Source: JAXDMU01 sp963762435
GTDB taxonomy: Bacteria; Pseudomonadota; Alphaproteobacteria; ATCC43930; CGMCC-115725
Reading direction: 5' to 3'
DNA length: 64,000 nt
Assembly: GCA_963762435.1 (NCBI GenBank)
Contig: CAVXLN010000030.1
Span: 186,001 to 250,000, forward strand
The notes under the pieces were generated by a model. That model did not search any database. It was not told the origin of the DNA and saw nothing but the letters and a program-made list of their open reading frames with translations. This document shows, piece by piece, positions 36,230-45,384 of this stretch. The position numbers and the translations under genes are program-made. How positions within the stretch are numbered: the stretch's first letter is position 1; every line of letters begins with the position of its first letter.

Positions 36230-36711
36230 GTTCGTACCCGGCCCGGATCTCGCTGCTCGACCGGCTGATGGATGCGGAGCCCGATCGTCCGCGCGACCCG
36301 CCCGTCTCGGCGGCGCAAAGCCTGGCGCTCCTGCGCCGTGCCGTGCATCGCGATGTCGAGGCGCTCTTGAATGCCCGCCGGCCCTGGCGCTCCGTGCCCG
36401 CCGGTTTTCCGGCGCTGCGGCAGTCGCCGCTCGGCTACGGCATCAGCGATTTCACCGCCGGCGCCTTCAACGACCGGCGCCAGCGCGAGGTACTCAGGGC
36501 CGAGATCGAGGAGGCGATCCGCCGGTTCGAGCCACGCCTGACCCAGATCCAGGTGCAGCTGGCCGATGACGGCGATCTCCTGCGCACCACGCTGCATTTG
36601 CGGATCGAGGCGCTGCTGCGGGTCGATCCGGCGCCGGAGCCGATCACTTTCGACACCATGGTCGACACCACGACCGCGGACGTGACGCTGCGCCCGCTCT
36701 ACGAGGTGTAG
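36226..36711 (+). CDS. tssE: T6SS baseplate protein TssE (gp25-like, ImpF)
   Basis: The protein has 161 aa. The gp25-like core is visible: LLRRAVHRDVEALLNARRPW, SPLGYGISDFTAGAFNDRRQREVLRAEIEEAIRRFEPRLTQIQVQL and LHLRIEALLRVDPAPEPITFDTMVD. The N-terminal SLLDRLMDAEP matches TssE. It joins the sheath to the baseplate. The ATG overlaps the tagJ stop (ATGA), and tssF starts 5 nt after its own stop. Confidence 0.93.
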   Translation: MSSYPARISLLDRLMDAEPDRPRDPPVSAAQSLALLRRAVHRDVEALLNARRPWRSVPAGFPALRQSPLGYGISDFTAGAFNDRRQREVLRAEIEEAIRRFEPRLTQIQVQLADDGDLLRTTLHLRIEALLRVDPAPEPITFDTMVDTTTADVTLRPLYEV

Positions 36712-36716
36712 CGCCC

Positions 36717-38534
36717 ATGTCCGATGCTTTCCTGCCTTATTACAATCGCGAGCTCAGTGCCTTGCGCGAGCTCGCCGGCGCCTTCGCCGAGGCGCATCCC
36801 AAGGTGGCGGGCCGGCTTCGGTTGGCACCCAACACGGTCGACGATCCGCATGTGGCACGGCTCCTCGAAGGGGCCGCCTTCCTGTCGGCGCGCGCCCAGC
36901 AGCGGCTCGATGACGAGTTTCCCGAGCTGACGGATGCGCTTCTGGGCGTGCTTTATCCGCATTATTTGGCGCCGACGCCGTCGGCCGCGATCGTCCAGCT
37001 GGGCTGCCGCGCCGATCTCAAGGTGCCGGTCACCGTCCCCTCCGGCACGATGATCGAGACCGATCCGATCCGCGGCGAGCCATGCCGCTTCCGCACTTCC
37101 TACGACACGACGCTCTGGCCGGTCGAGATCGAGACGGTCCGCCTCACCGGCCTGCCGCTCGCGGCCCCGGCGCATCCCCTAGTGCAAGGGGCGCGCAGCA
37201 GTCTGCGCATCGTGCTCAAGACGGCCGATCCCGAAGCGAGCTTCGCCGAGCTCGGCCTCGACCGGCTGCGCTGCTTCCTCGGCGGCGCCATCGAGCAGAG
37301 CCTGCCGCTTTACGAGCTGCTGTGCGGCCACGCGCTCGGCATGGCGCTCGCCGACGGGCCCAACGATGCCCGCCCGACCCTGCTGCCCCCCGATGCGATC
37401 AAGCCGGTCGGATTTGCACCGGAGGAGGCGCTCTATCCCTGGTCGGCGCGCTCCTTCTCCGGTTTCCGCCTGCTCGCCGAATATTTCGCGCTGCCGCAGA
37501 AATTCCTGTTCGTCGATCTCGACCGGCTCGATTCCCGAACCCTGCTCCAATCCTCCAACCGGATGGAGATCTTCATCTATTTCGATCTCGCCATGCCCGA
37601 GCTCGAGCGCAGCCTGCAGCCGGGCTGCCTGGCGCTCGGCTGCGCGCCGATGGTGAATCTCTTCGCCAAGCAATGCGAGCCGGTGTCGCTCACGCACCAG
37701 AAGACCGAATATCTGATCTCGCCCGACAATCGGCGGCCGCAGGCGCTCGAGATCTGGAGCGTCGAGCGCGTGCGCGAGCTCCGTGGCGACGGCTCGCTCC
37801 GGCCCTGGCGGCCCTTCTACCGCCATCCGGCAGCCCTGGAGGAGGAGCATGCGGGCTTCTACACCACGGTGCGGCGTACGAGCCCGGCGCCGCTGACCGG
37901 CACCGATATGTTCCTCGCACCCTTTGATCCCGATCTTTCGGTCGATCGCCCGGCCGATACCGTGCTCTCGATCGACGCGCTCTGCACCAACCGCAACCTG
38001 CCGGCCGAGCTGCCGTTCGGCGGCGGCCAGCCGCGGCTGCATTTGGCCGAGGGGATCAGCGCCGTGACCTCCGTCACCTGCCTCACGGCCCCCACACCCT
38101 CGTTCCAGGCCCCCTTGCGCGAGCAGCGCAGCTGGCGGCTGATCTCGCATCTCTCGCTCGGGCATCTCTCGATCGTCGGCGGCCCGACCGCCGCGGACAG
38201 CCTGCGCGAGGTCTTGAGGCTCTACGATCTCAGCGATACCGAGGAAACCCGCGCCGCGATCGAGGGGCTGGTCGGCGTCACTTCGGCGCCCGGCACTGCC
38301 CGGGCGCCCGGCCTTCAGGCCGGCGGCTTCTGCCGCGGCCTCGATGTCACGCTCGAATTCGATGCGCGCACCTGGGAGACCGACGGGCTCTATCTGATGG
38401 CGACTGTGCTCGAGCGGTTCCTGGCGCTGCACGCGACCGTCAATTCCTTCGTCCGCACCACTGCCATCCTGCGCGGCCGGCCCGGCAAGGTCGGCAAATT
38501 CCCGCCGCGCGCGGGCGCCCGGGTCCTGCTGTGA
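36717..38534 (+). CDS. tssF: T6SS baseplate protein TssF (ImpG/VasA)
   Basis: This 605-aa TssF is of normal length. Signatures are the N-terminal YYNRELSALRELAGAFAEAHPKVAGRLRL, HVARLLEGAAFLSARAQQRLDDEFPELTDALLGVLYPHYLAPTPS, the central NLFAKQCEPVSLTHQKTEYLISPDNR and the C-terminal LTLEFD/FVLxxVLxRFLALHATVNSFVRT type ending. It forms the TssF2-TssG baseplate wedge with the next gene, whose GTG start overlaps its stop. Confidence 0.95.
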   Translation: MSDAFLPYYNRELSALRELAGAFAEAHPKVAGRLRLAPNTVDDPHVARLLEGAAFLSARAQQRLDDEFPELTDALLGVLYPHYLAPTPSAAIVQLGCRADLKVPVTVPSGTMIETDPIRGEPCRFRTSYDTTLWPVEIETVRLTGLPLAAPAHPLVQGARSSLRIVLKTADPEASFAELGLDRLRCFLGGAIEQSLPLYELLCGHALGMALADGPNDARPTLLPPDAIKPVGFAPEEALYPWSARSFSGFRLLAEYFALPQKFLFVDLDRLDSRTLLQSSNRMEIFIYFDLAMPELERSLQPGCLALGCAPMVNLFAKQCEPVSLTHQKTEYLISPDNRRPQALEIWSVERVRELRGDGSLRPWRPFYRHPAALEEEHAGFYTTVRRTSPAPLTGTDMFLAPFDPDLSVDRPADTVLSIDALCTNRNLPAELPFGGGQPRLHLAEGISAVTSVTCLTAPTPSFQAPLREQRSWRLISHLSLGHLSIVGGPTAADSLREVLRLYDLSDTEETRAAIEGLVGVTSAPGTARAPGLQAGGFCRGLDVTLEFDARTWETDGLYLMATVLERFLALHATVNSFVRTTAILRGRPGKVGKFPPRAGARVLL

Positions 38535-39685
38535 GCGATCCCCTGTTTCAGCCGATCGCCGGCGTCGCCTATGCCGAGGCGGAGCCCGAAACGGCGACAC
38601 CGCAGGAGACCGGGCCACCGCCGCCGCCTTATGCACCACCGTCGCCGCGGTCGCTGATCGAGACGCTCGTCGCGGAGCCGCGCCGGTTCGGCTTCGATGC
38701 AGCGCTCGCGATCCTGATGCAGGCGGCCGGAACCGGTCATATCGGCGACGCGGTCCGGTTCCATGCCGCCCCGGGACTGGGTTTCGTCCCGGCCGATGTG
38801 CTCGAGATCGAGCGCGACGCCGACGGAGCCCGCGCGACCATCGGGCTGCTCGGCCTCACGGGCCCCTCGGGCGTCCTGCCGCGCCCCTATACCGAAACGC
38901 TGAATGCCGAGCAGCGCCGGCGTTCGGCGGCACTCGGCGATTTCCTCGATCTCGTCGCCCAGCGCGCAATCGCGCAATTCGCCGAAGCCGGGATCAAATA
39001 CCGGCCGCATCGCGCCGCCGCGGCGGCGCATAGGAACGACAGGGCGGAATCGGTCCCGCGCGACGGCATCCGGGATCTGCTGCTGGCGCTGACCGGCTAC
39101 GGCACGCCGCATCTCGCCGAGCGCCTGGCGGTCGGCACTGAGCCGCTGCTTTTCTATGCCGGATTCTTTACAGCATATCCGCGGTCCGCCGACCGGCTCG
39201 CCGCCATGCTGTCGGACTGGCTCGGGCTCACGGTTGAGGTCGAGCAATTCGCCGGCACCTGGCTGTCGCTCGGCGCCGACCAGATGTCGGCCTTGCCGGT
39301 CGGCGACCGGCCCGGCAATTTCCATCGCCTGGGCGTCGATGCCGCGATCGGCGAGCGCGCCTGGGATCCGCAATCGCGCATCCTCTTGCATATCGGGCCG
39401 CTCGACCTCGCCGGGTTCGACAGTTTCCGACCAGACCGGCCCTTGCTTGGCCGGCTCGCCGCCCTGACCCGCGCCTTCCTGGGGTTCGAGGTCGATTTCG
39501 CCGTCAATCCCATCCTCGCGGCATATGCCGTGCCGCCGCTTGGAATGTCGGGCGAGGATCCGCCTCGGCTCGGCTGGAACAGCTGGCTGCCGACATCCGG
39601 TGCGCGCACCGAGGACGGTGTCGAGGCCGTCTTCGCTTCCGACCTCATTGCCGGAACGGCCCCGTGTTTTCCGCCATCTCAGTAG
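38531..39685 (+). CDS. tssG: T6SS baseplate protein TssG (ImpH/VasB)
   Basis: This is a 384-aa TssG. Family features are RFGFDAALAILMQAAG, VRFHAAPGLGFVPADVLEIERD, GLTGPSGVLPRPYTETL, FLDLVAQRAIAQFAEAGIKYR, DWLGLTVEVEQFAGTWLSL, ARAW-like GERAWDPQSRILLHIGPL and the C-terminal LTRAFLGFEVDFAVN. The GTG start overlaps the tssF stop. It is the last gene of the tssA-to-tssG operon; a short dyad (CAATCG-tta-CGATTG, 39703-39717) follows. Confidence 0.94.
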   Translation: MSDPLFQPIAGVAYAEAEPETATPQETGPPPPPYAPPSPRSLIETLVAEPRRFGFDAALAILMQAAGTGHIGDAVRFHAAPGLGFVPADVLEIERDADGARATIGLLGLTGPSGVLPRPYTETLNAEQRRRSAALGDFLDLVAQRAIAQFAEAGIKYRPHRAAAAAHRNDRAESVPRDGIRDLLLALTGYGTPHLAERLAVGTEPLLFYAGFFTAYPRSADRLAAMLSDWLGLTVEVEQFAGTWLSLGADQMSALPVGDRPGNFHRLGVDAAIGERAWDPQSRILLHIGPLDLAGFDSFRPDRPLLGRLAALTRAFLGFEVDFAVNPILAAYAVPPLGMSGEDPPRLGWNSWLPTSGARTEDGVEAVFASDLIAGTAPCFPPSQ

Positions 39686-39808
39686 CGAAACCGTCACGAT
39701 CGCAATCGTTACGATTGTAGCAACTCTCCCGATGGCCGCAACAATGCCGCAACGCGCGTCGTCAATTCTTTCCGTGCTTGAATTTTCTCAATACCAGGGA
39801 AAGAAAAA

Positions 39809-40930
39809 ATAAATCTCAGAGCGGCATTCATCACGGCAATCCTGGCTGGCAGCGCAATGCTGTCGACCACGGCACGAGCCGAAGACTTCGACGGCGCTGC
39901 AGCCCCCTTCATCTTCGAGCAGACCAATCTGGTCGCCGACCGGCCGGGCATTGCGGCCACGACGGATCCCAGCCTGATCGATCCGTGGGGCATGGCGTTC
40001 CAGCCGAACGGCGCCTTCTGGATCAATGACAATGATTCCGGCGTGGCGACGCTCTATGACGGCAATGGCGCCAAGGTGCCGAAGACCTTCACCATCCCGA
40101 ACCCCACGCCGCCGAGCAATCCGTTCTCCGGCCCGACCGGCCTCGTCTGGAACCCGACCAGCGGCTTCACGGTCCCCGGGACCCAGCTCACCTCGCTCTT
40201 CATCTTCGCGACCCTCGAAGGCACCATCGCCGCCTGGGCGCCGAACCTGCCGGTGAACCCGACCGACGCCGTCACCGCGGTCGACAATTCCAAGGCCGGC
40301 GCCAGCTATACCGGCCTCGCCCTCGGCATCAACGAGCAGGGCGCCTTCATCTATGCCGCCAACATCATCAGCGGCCAGATCGACGTGTTCGACACCAGCT
40401 TCCAGCCGGCCAGCGCCAAGCTGCCGGGCCTGTTCTTCGATCCGTCGATCCCGCAGGGCTTCGTGCCGTTCAATATCCAGGCGCTCGAGGGCAATCTGGT
40501 CGTGACCTACGCGCGCCAGAATGCGGCCAAGAATTTCATCACGCCCCAGGCCGGCGCCGGCTTCGTCGACATTTTCGACACCAGCGGCAATCTCATCCAG
40601 CGCCTGGCCAAGCGTGGCCTGCTCAACGCGCCCTGGGGAGTCGTGCGGGCTCCGGCCGGGTTTGGCGGCGCCACGGGCGACATCCTGATCGGCAATTTCG
40701 GCGACGGCCATATCCTGGCCTTCAATGACAAGGGCGATATCGACGGCCTGCTGCTCGACCGCAAGCGCCAGCCGATCACGCTGCCGGGCCTCTGGACCTT
40801 GAGCCTCGGCGGCGGGTCCGTGTCCGAGCCCCGCACGCTGTTCTTCACCCAGGGCGTCGACCAGGGTCAGCACGGGTTGTTCGGCGCGCTGACGCCGGTG
40901 CATCCCTTCGACATCAAGAATATCGACTGA
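39809..40930 (+). CDS. Secreted TIGR03118-family protein, apparent ATA start
   Basis: This secreted protein of about 373 aa is rich in Gly/Asn beta-propeller-like motifs (LIDPWGMAFQPNGAFWINDNDSGVATLYDG, FSGPTGLVWNPTSGF, APWGVVRAPAGFGGATGDILIGNFGDGHI), matching the TIGR03118 family of unknown function. The first in-frame ATG (39857) falls inside a signal peptide. Reading from ATA 39809 gives NLRAAFITAILAGSAMLSTTARA followed by ED, with AGGGAAAG about 6 nt upstream. So the true start is probably 39809, by a rare ATA codon or an ATG changed by one base. Confidence 0.78.
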   Translation: MNLRAAFITAILAGSAMLSTTARAEDFDGAAAPFIFEQTNLVADRPGIAATTDPSLIDPWGMAFQPNGAFWINDNDSGVATLYDGNGAKVPKTFTIPNPTPPSNPFSGPTGLVWNPTSGFTVPGTQLTSLFIFATLEGTIAAWAPNLPVNPTDAVTAVDNSKAGASYTGLALGINEQGAFIYAANIISGQIDVFDTSFQPASAKLPGLFFDPSIPQGFVPFNIQALEGNLVVTYARQNAAKNFITPQAGAGFVDIFDTSGNLIQRLAKRGLLNAPWGVVRAPAGFGGATGDILIGNFGDGHILAFNDKGDIDGLLLDRKRQPITLPGLWTLSLGGGSVSEPRTLFFTQGVDQGQHGLFGALTPVHPFDIKNID

Positions 40931-40992
40931 GGTCAGACATGCGGCCAGGGGCAAAACCGCCCCTGGCCGTGGCTGGCAGGATGTGGTGAACA

Positions 40993-42018
40993 ATGCGCTT
41001 TCGGCCTTTGAAAAGGATTGCGGCCCGTATCGTGTCCGACTTTCGTCGTCATCTGAGCTGGCTTCCAGTCATCATGGCCATCCTGCTGATGGTCGCGACC
41101 GCCTCGGCCGAGCGGCCGGAGCGCGATGTCGCCTCGCTCGGCAGCAGTGCCACCGTGCTTGCCGCCGACGAGCCGATCACGCCCATACCCGCCGCCCAGG
41201 AGGATCCGCGCAAGGTGGCGCTCGGCGAGCGCCTGTTCCATGACCGCCGGCTGTCGCATAGCGACACGCGCACCTGCGCCACCTGCCACGACACCGGCAC
41301 CAACGGCGCCAGCGCCAATCGTCACGACACGGCGATGGACGGAAGCGATCTTACCTTCAATACCAACACGGTGTTCAATGCCGCCCTCAGCTTCCGGCTG
41401 AACTGGGAAGGCAACAGCCCGACGCTCGAGGATCAGATCACGGCGTCGCTCGAGAAATGGAATGTCATGGACACGACCGTCGACGAGGTCGTCCGCAAGC
41501 TCTCGGCCGATGACGAGATGGTGCGCGAATTCGATGCGGCCTATGGCAACGACCCCGACCGCGCCAGCCTGCTCGATGCGATCGCCACATATGAGCGGTC
41601 GCTGGTGACGCCCGGCAGCCGGTTCGACCGCTGGCTCAAGGGCGATACCGGCGCGCTGACGCCGGCCGAGGTCAAAGGCTATCGGCTATTCTCGTCGGCC
41701 GGCTGCATCTCGTGTCATCAGGGCGTCAATGTCGGCGGCAATCTGTTCGAGCCGCATGGCGTGTTCAGCCCGGTCGGATCTCCCAACCCGCCGATCCTGC
41801 GTGTGCCTAGCTTGCGCAACGTCGCCACCACGCCGCCCTATTTCCATGACGGCAGTGCGCCCACGCTCGGCGACGCGGTGCGGATCATGGGCCGCAGCCA
41901 GCTCGGCCGGAACCTGTCCGACGACGAGATCCATTCGATCGTGGCATTTCTCGGCACGCTCACGGGCGAATATCGCGGTCATCCGATCCGGGCGGCGAGT
42001 GCCGGCGGGACACCGTGA
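40993..42018 (+). CDS. Di-haem cytochrome c peroxidase (MauG/CcpA-like)
   Basis: This is a 341-aa periplasmic enzyme. An N-terminal hydrophobic segment (about 22-38) acts as signal or anchor. Two haem-binding motifs are present: CATCH (C95, C98, H99) and CISCH (C238, C241, H242). Other family motifs are VALGERLFHDRRLSHSDTRTCATCH, NTVFNAALSFRLNWEG, SLRNVATTPPYFHDGSAPTLGDAV and DDEIHSIVAFLGTLTG. It reduces peroxide using small cytochromes or oxidises other periplasmic substrates. The sensor kinase starts 13 nt downstream, suggesting linked expression. Confidence 0.9.
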   Translation: MRFRPLKRIAARIVSDFRRHLSWLPVIMAILLMVATASAERPERDVASLGSSATVLAADEPITPIPAAQEDPRKVALGERLFHDRRLSHSDTRTCATCHDTGTNGASANRHDTAMDGSDLTFNTNTVFNAALSFRLNWEGNSPTLEDQITASLEKWNVMDTTVDEVVRKLSADDEMVREFDAAYGNDPDRASLLDAIATYERSLVTPGSRFDRWLKGDTGALTPAEVKGYRLFSSAGCISCHQGVNVGGNLFEPHGVFSPVGSPNPPILRVPSLRNVATTPPYFHDGSAPTLGDAVRIMGRSQLGRNLSDDEIHSIVAFLGTLTGEYRGHPIRAASAGGTP

Positions 42019-42031
42019 CGGACACCTCGCC

Positions 42032-44551
42032 ATGATCGGCCAGCGGATGCCCGCAGCGGTGGTTTCGATCCTGCTGCTTCTGGGGCTGCTGACCTGGATC
42101 TCGCTCCGGGGCATGAATCCGGAACGGCCTGTGTTCGACCGCGCCGCCCAAGCGCTCGACGCGATCGATCTCGCCGAAAGTGCCATCCAGCGCGACGTGC
42201 TGAGCGCCCGGACCGGGCTCTTGCGCAACTATGATCCGCTCGTCCGCGATGTGAACGAGCTGCAGGCGGCCCTTCATCGCCTGCAGCAGGTCGCGATCCT
42301 CATTCCCGGGCTCGAGGTGCCGCTCGATCGCCTCGCCCGCTCGATCGAGCGGCAAGCGGCACTGACCGAAGAGTTCAAGTCGCACAATGCGCTGCTGCAG
42401 AATGCGATGACCTATTTCGCCTTTCTCAGCACCAATCTCGGCGCCGCCAATTCCAAGGTTCCGCTCGACCGCGCCATCAGCGACCTCTCCGCGGCCGTGC
42501 TCAATCTCAGCCTCGATACCTCGCCGGCCGTCGTGCAGGAGGTCGATGACCGGCTGAACGATTTGTCCGCCCGCCTCGCCGCACCCGGCGAGCCGGACGC
42601 GGTCATGACGCTTTACCTCCATGGCCGCGAGTTGCGCGATCTGCTGCCGGCCACGGCCGATATCCTCAAGGAGCTCGTGCGGCTTCCGCTCGGCCTGGAA
42701 GGGCAGGCCATTCGCGGCATCCTGATGCAGCGCCGCGCGGGGATCGTGGCCTCGGCCGACCGCTACCGCATGCTGCTCTATGCGACCTCGCTCCTGCTGC
42801 TGGCCGCACTGGTCTATCTGGCTCTGGCGCTTCGATCGCGCGCGCTGACACTCCGCCGGCGCGCCGCCTTCGAGCATTTGCTTGCCGGTATCTCGACCGG
42901 CTTCATCAATGCGCCGCCGGGCAAGCTCGATGTCGCGGTCTCGGAGGCGCTGGGCGAGATCGCGCGGCATATCGGCGCCGACCGCGCCTATCTGGTGCTG
43001 ACACTCGCGCGGAACCGGACGCTGGCCTGGCGCGGCCCCTCGGCCGAGGCACCCCCCGGATGGCTCGACGAGGCGCTCGCCCTCAGCAGGCACTTCGTCG
43101 CGAATGCGGAGGGGATCATCCATGTGCCGCGGGTCGCCGATCTGGCGCCGGGGCCGGTCCGCGACCGCCTCTCGGCCGCCGGGCTTCGGGCCTGGGCCTG
43201 CGTCCCGCATTTCGATGCACGGGGCGAGCTCGTCGGAATCCTGGGTTTCGACGCGCTCAGCCCCACGGCCTTGCGCCGTCCCGGCGAGCTGGGCCTCTTG
43301 CGCATGGCGCTCGATGCCGTCGCCAATGCGCTCGGCCGCGAGCGGCTCGAGCGCGAGCGGGCGCGGCTCGAGACGCAACTCAACCAGGCGCGCCGGATGG
43401 AGACGGTGGGGGCGCTCGCCAGCGGCATCGCGCACAATTTCAACAATATCGTCGGCGCCATCCTGGGCTATGTCGAGATGGCCGAGCTGCAGGCGGGGCC
43501 TGGCGACCGCGTCGCCGACAAGCTCTCGGCGATCCGCCTCGCCGGCGAGCGGGCCGGCAATCTCGTCGATCAGATCATGGCCTTCGGCCGCCGCCGCGAT
43601 GTCCAGCATCTGCCCGTCGACATCGCGGCACTCATCGACGAAGCGGCGGCCCTCCTCAGGGCGTCGCTGCCGGCCGGGATCACGCTGGCGATCGGCCGGA
43701 TACCGGCGCCCATGATCGTGTCGGGCGAGGCGGTCCAGCTGCAGCAGGTCATCCTCAATATCTGCAACAACGCGGCCCAGGCGATGGACGGCAATGGCGA
43801 GATCGGCATCGCCGTCGAGCGCAGCGAGGTCGGAGCCGAGCAGTCGCTGCGCCAGGGCGAGCTCCGGCCCGGCCCCTATATCCGGATCGCGATCCGCGAC
43901 ACCGGCATCGGCATGGAGCCGGCGACGCTCAACCGGATCTTCGATCCGTTCTTCACCACGCGGCGGACCGGCAACGGCCTCGGGCTCGCGACCGTGCGCG
44001 AGATCGTCAGCGACCATGGCGGCGCACTCGATGTCGCGAGCGTGCCCGGCGCCGGCAGTCGGTTCGAGGTGTGGCTGCCCCGCGCCGGCGCGGTGGTCGA
44101 GGCGCCGGCCGGCGATATCGTGGCCGTGCTGCCGGCGCTGCCGCTCGGCCATGGCGAGACGCTGATGCTCGTCAACACGGTGAACGAGCGGCTGCAGCGC
44201 GAGGAGGAGGGGCTGGCGGCGCTCGGCTACGAGCCGGTCGGCTTCGTCGACCCGGCCCAGGCGCTCGCTGCCTTTGGCGATGCGCCCGGCCGGTTCGACG
44301 GCGTCGTGATCTGCGCCATGATCCAGATCGAGGAGATGCTGGATTTCGCCGCCCGGCTGCGCGGGATGACGACCGATCTGCCGATCATCATCGCCATGCT
44401 GTCATCCCACACGGTCGATGCCGAGACGCTCGCGGCGGCCGGCGCCACCGAGGTCGTCACCGGCCCGCTCGCCAGCTCAGAAATGGCCTATGCGCTCGCC
44501 CGGGCGCTGCGTGCCAATCAGAGCCGCTCGACCGGCAGCGTGAAGACATAG
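42032..44551 (+). CDS. VirA-like hybrid sensor histidine kinase
   Basis: The kinase has 839 aa. Membrane helices near 8-26 and 245-266 bound a periplasmic DAHL-type sensor (QRDVLSARTGLLRNYDPLVRDVNELQAAL). A GAF-like domain follows (DVAVSEALGEIARHIGADRAYLVL). The HisKA box has H468 in SGIAHNFNNIVGAILGY. HATPase motifs are NICNNAAQAM, DTGIGM and GNGLGLATVREIV. The C-terminal receiver-like domain (about 710-830) has VVICAMIQ where the phospho-Asp is expected and so looks inactive. The architecture matches VirA. It converges with the VirG-like regulator and overlaps it by 34 bp at the 3' ends. Confidence 0.88.
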   Translation: MIGQRMPAAVVSILLLLGLLTWISLRGMNPERPVFDRAAQALDAIDLAESAIQRDVLSARTGLLRNYDPLVRDVNELQAALHRLQQVAILIPGLEVPLDRLARSIERQAALTEEFKSHNALLQNAMTYFAFLSTNLGAANSKVPLDRAISDLSAAVLNLSLDTSPAVVQEVDDRLNDLSARLAAPGEPDAVMTLYLHGRELRDLLPATADILKELVRLPLGLEGQAIRGILMQRRAGIVASADRYRMLLYATSLLLLAALVYLALALRSRALTLRRRAAFEHLLAGISTGFINAPPGKLDVAVSEALGEIARHIGADRAYLVLTLARNRTLAWRGPSAEAPPGWLDEALALSRHFVANAEGIIHVPRVADLAPGPVRDRLSAAGLRAWACVPHFDARGELVGILGFDALSPTALRRPGELGLLRMALDAVANALGRERLERERARLETQLNQARRMETVGALASGIAHNFNNIVGAILGYVEMAELQAGPGDRVADKLSAIRLAGERAGNLVDQIMAFGRRRDVQHLPVDIAALIDEAAALLRASLPAGITLAIGRIPAPMIVSGEAVQLQQVILNICNNAAQAMDGNGEIGIAVERSEVGAEQSLRQGELRPGPYIRIAIRDTGIGMEPATLNRIFDPFFTTRRTGNGLGLATVREIVSDHGGALDVASVPGAGSRFEVWLPRAGAVVEAPAGDIVAVLPALPLGHGETLMLVNTVNERLQREEEGLAALGYEPVGFVDPAQALAAFGDAPGRFDGVVICAMIQIEEMLDFAARLRGMTTDLPIIIAMLSSHTVDAETLAAAGATEVVTGPLASSEMAYALARALRANQSRSTGSVKT

Positions 44552-45384
44552 CCGACGCCGCGCTCGGTCTGGATCACGCGCGGCATGCTGGGATCGGTCT
44601 CGAGCTTGCGTCTGAGCCGCAGCACCTGGACATCGATGCTGCGGTCGAACACATCCTCGTGCACGCGCGTCGCCTGCAGCAGCTGCTCACGCGTCAATGG
44701 CCGTTGCGGCGCCTCGAGGAACGCCACCATCAGCGCATATTCGCCCTTGGTCAGCGTCACCGGATTGCCGGCGGCGTCGTTGAGGCGCCGGTTGCGGCGG
44801 TCGAGCACCCAGCTGCCGAAGCGATAGCGCCCGCGTTCCGCCTCGCGCTGGGATGCGACGAGGCCGGCCTCGCGCCGGCGCAGCACGGCGCGGATGCGCG
44901 CCAGCAGCTCGCGCAGCGCAAAAGGCTTGGTCACGTAATCATCGGCGCCGAGCTCGAGCCCGACCACGCGGTCGATCTCGTCGCGCCGGTGCCCGGTGAT
45001 GATGATGACCGGCGTATCCGACCGCGACCGGATCTGGCGCAGCAGGTCGAGCCCGTCCTGCTGACCCAGCAGCAGATCGAGGATCACCAGCGCCGGCTCG
45101 GCTGCCGTGAATTGCCGCAGCATCTCCTGCTCCGACGCGGCGGATGTCACGCGCATGTTGTTCTCTTCGAGATAGCTCACGACCATGTGGCGCATGGTCG
45201 GATCATCCTCGACCACGAGGATGCGCGGCATCCGCGCCGGCTCGATGCCGGTGGCGGATTCGCTTTGCACGGCCGCCGGATAGCGCTCTCCGGAGCGGCC
45301 GCCCTCGTTGCTGCCGATCCAGGTCGCGTTCTGATGCAAGGACTGCGTACGCACACTGTTCAAGGTCATGTTGCAAGGCACCAT
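44518..45384 (-). CDS. VirG-like OmpR-family response regulator
   Basis: The regulator has up to 288 aa. The receiver domain begins near residue 53 (PRILVVEDDPTMRHMVVSYLEE) with phospho-Asp D103 in VILDLLLGQQDGLDLL, then IIITGHRRDEIDRVVGLELGADDYVTKPFALRELLARIR. The winged helix has LTKGEYALMVAFLEAPQRPLTREQLLQATRVHEDVFDRSIDVQVLRLRRKLE. The wording is close to VirG throughout. The N-terminus is uncertain: ATGs at 45384, 45369 and 45231 share the frame and none has a strong ribosome-binding site. It probably pairs with the convergent VirA-like kinase. Confidence 0.88.
   Translation of the reverse strand: MVPCNMTLNSVRTQSLHQNATWIGSNEGGRSGERYPAAVQSESATGIEPARMPRILVVEDDPTMRHMVVSYLEENNMRVTSAASEQEMLRQFTAAEPALVILDLLLGQQDGLDLLRQIRSRSDTPVIIITGHRRDEIDRVVGLELGADDYVTKPFALRELLARIRAVLRRREAGLVASQREAERGRYRFGSWVLDRRNRRLNDAAGNPVTLTKGEYALMVAFLEAPQRPLTREQLLQATRVHEDVFDRSIDVQVLRLRRKLETDPSMPRVIQTERGVGYVFTLPVERL

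Noticed and set aside
11753..39685. Contractile prophage tail or extracellular injection system instead of T6SS
   Set aside because: TssK, TssL and TssM, the ClpV and TagH genes, and VgrG/Hcp types are T6SS-specific.
42032..45384. Ti-plasmid or virB-type locus
   Set aside because: Only the VirA/VirG-like pair is present; no virB, virD or T-DNA-like features are near.
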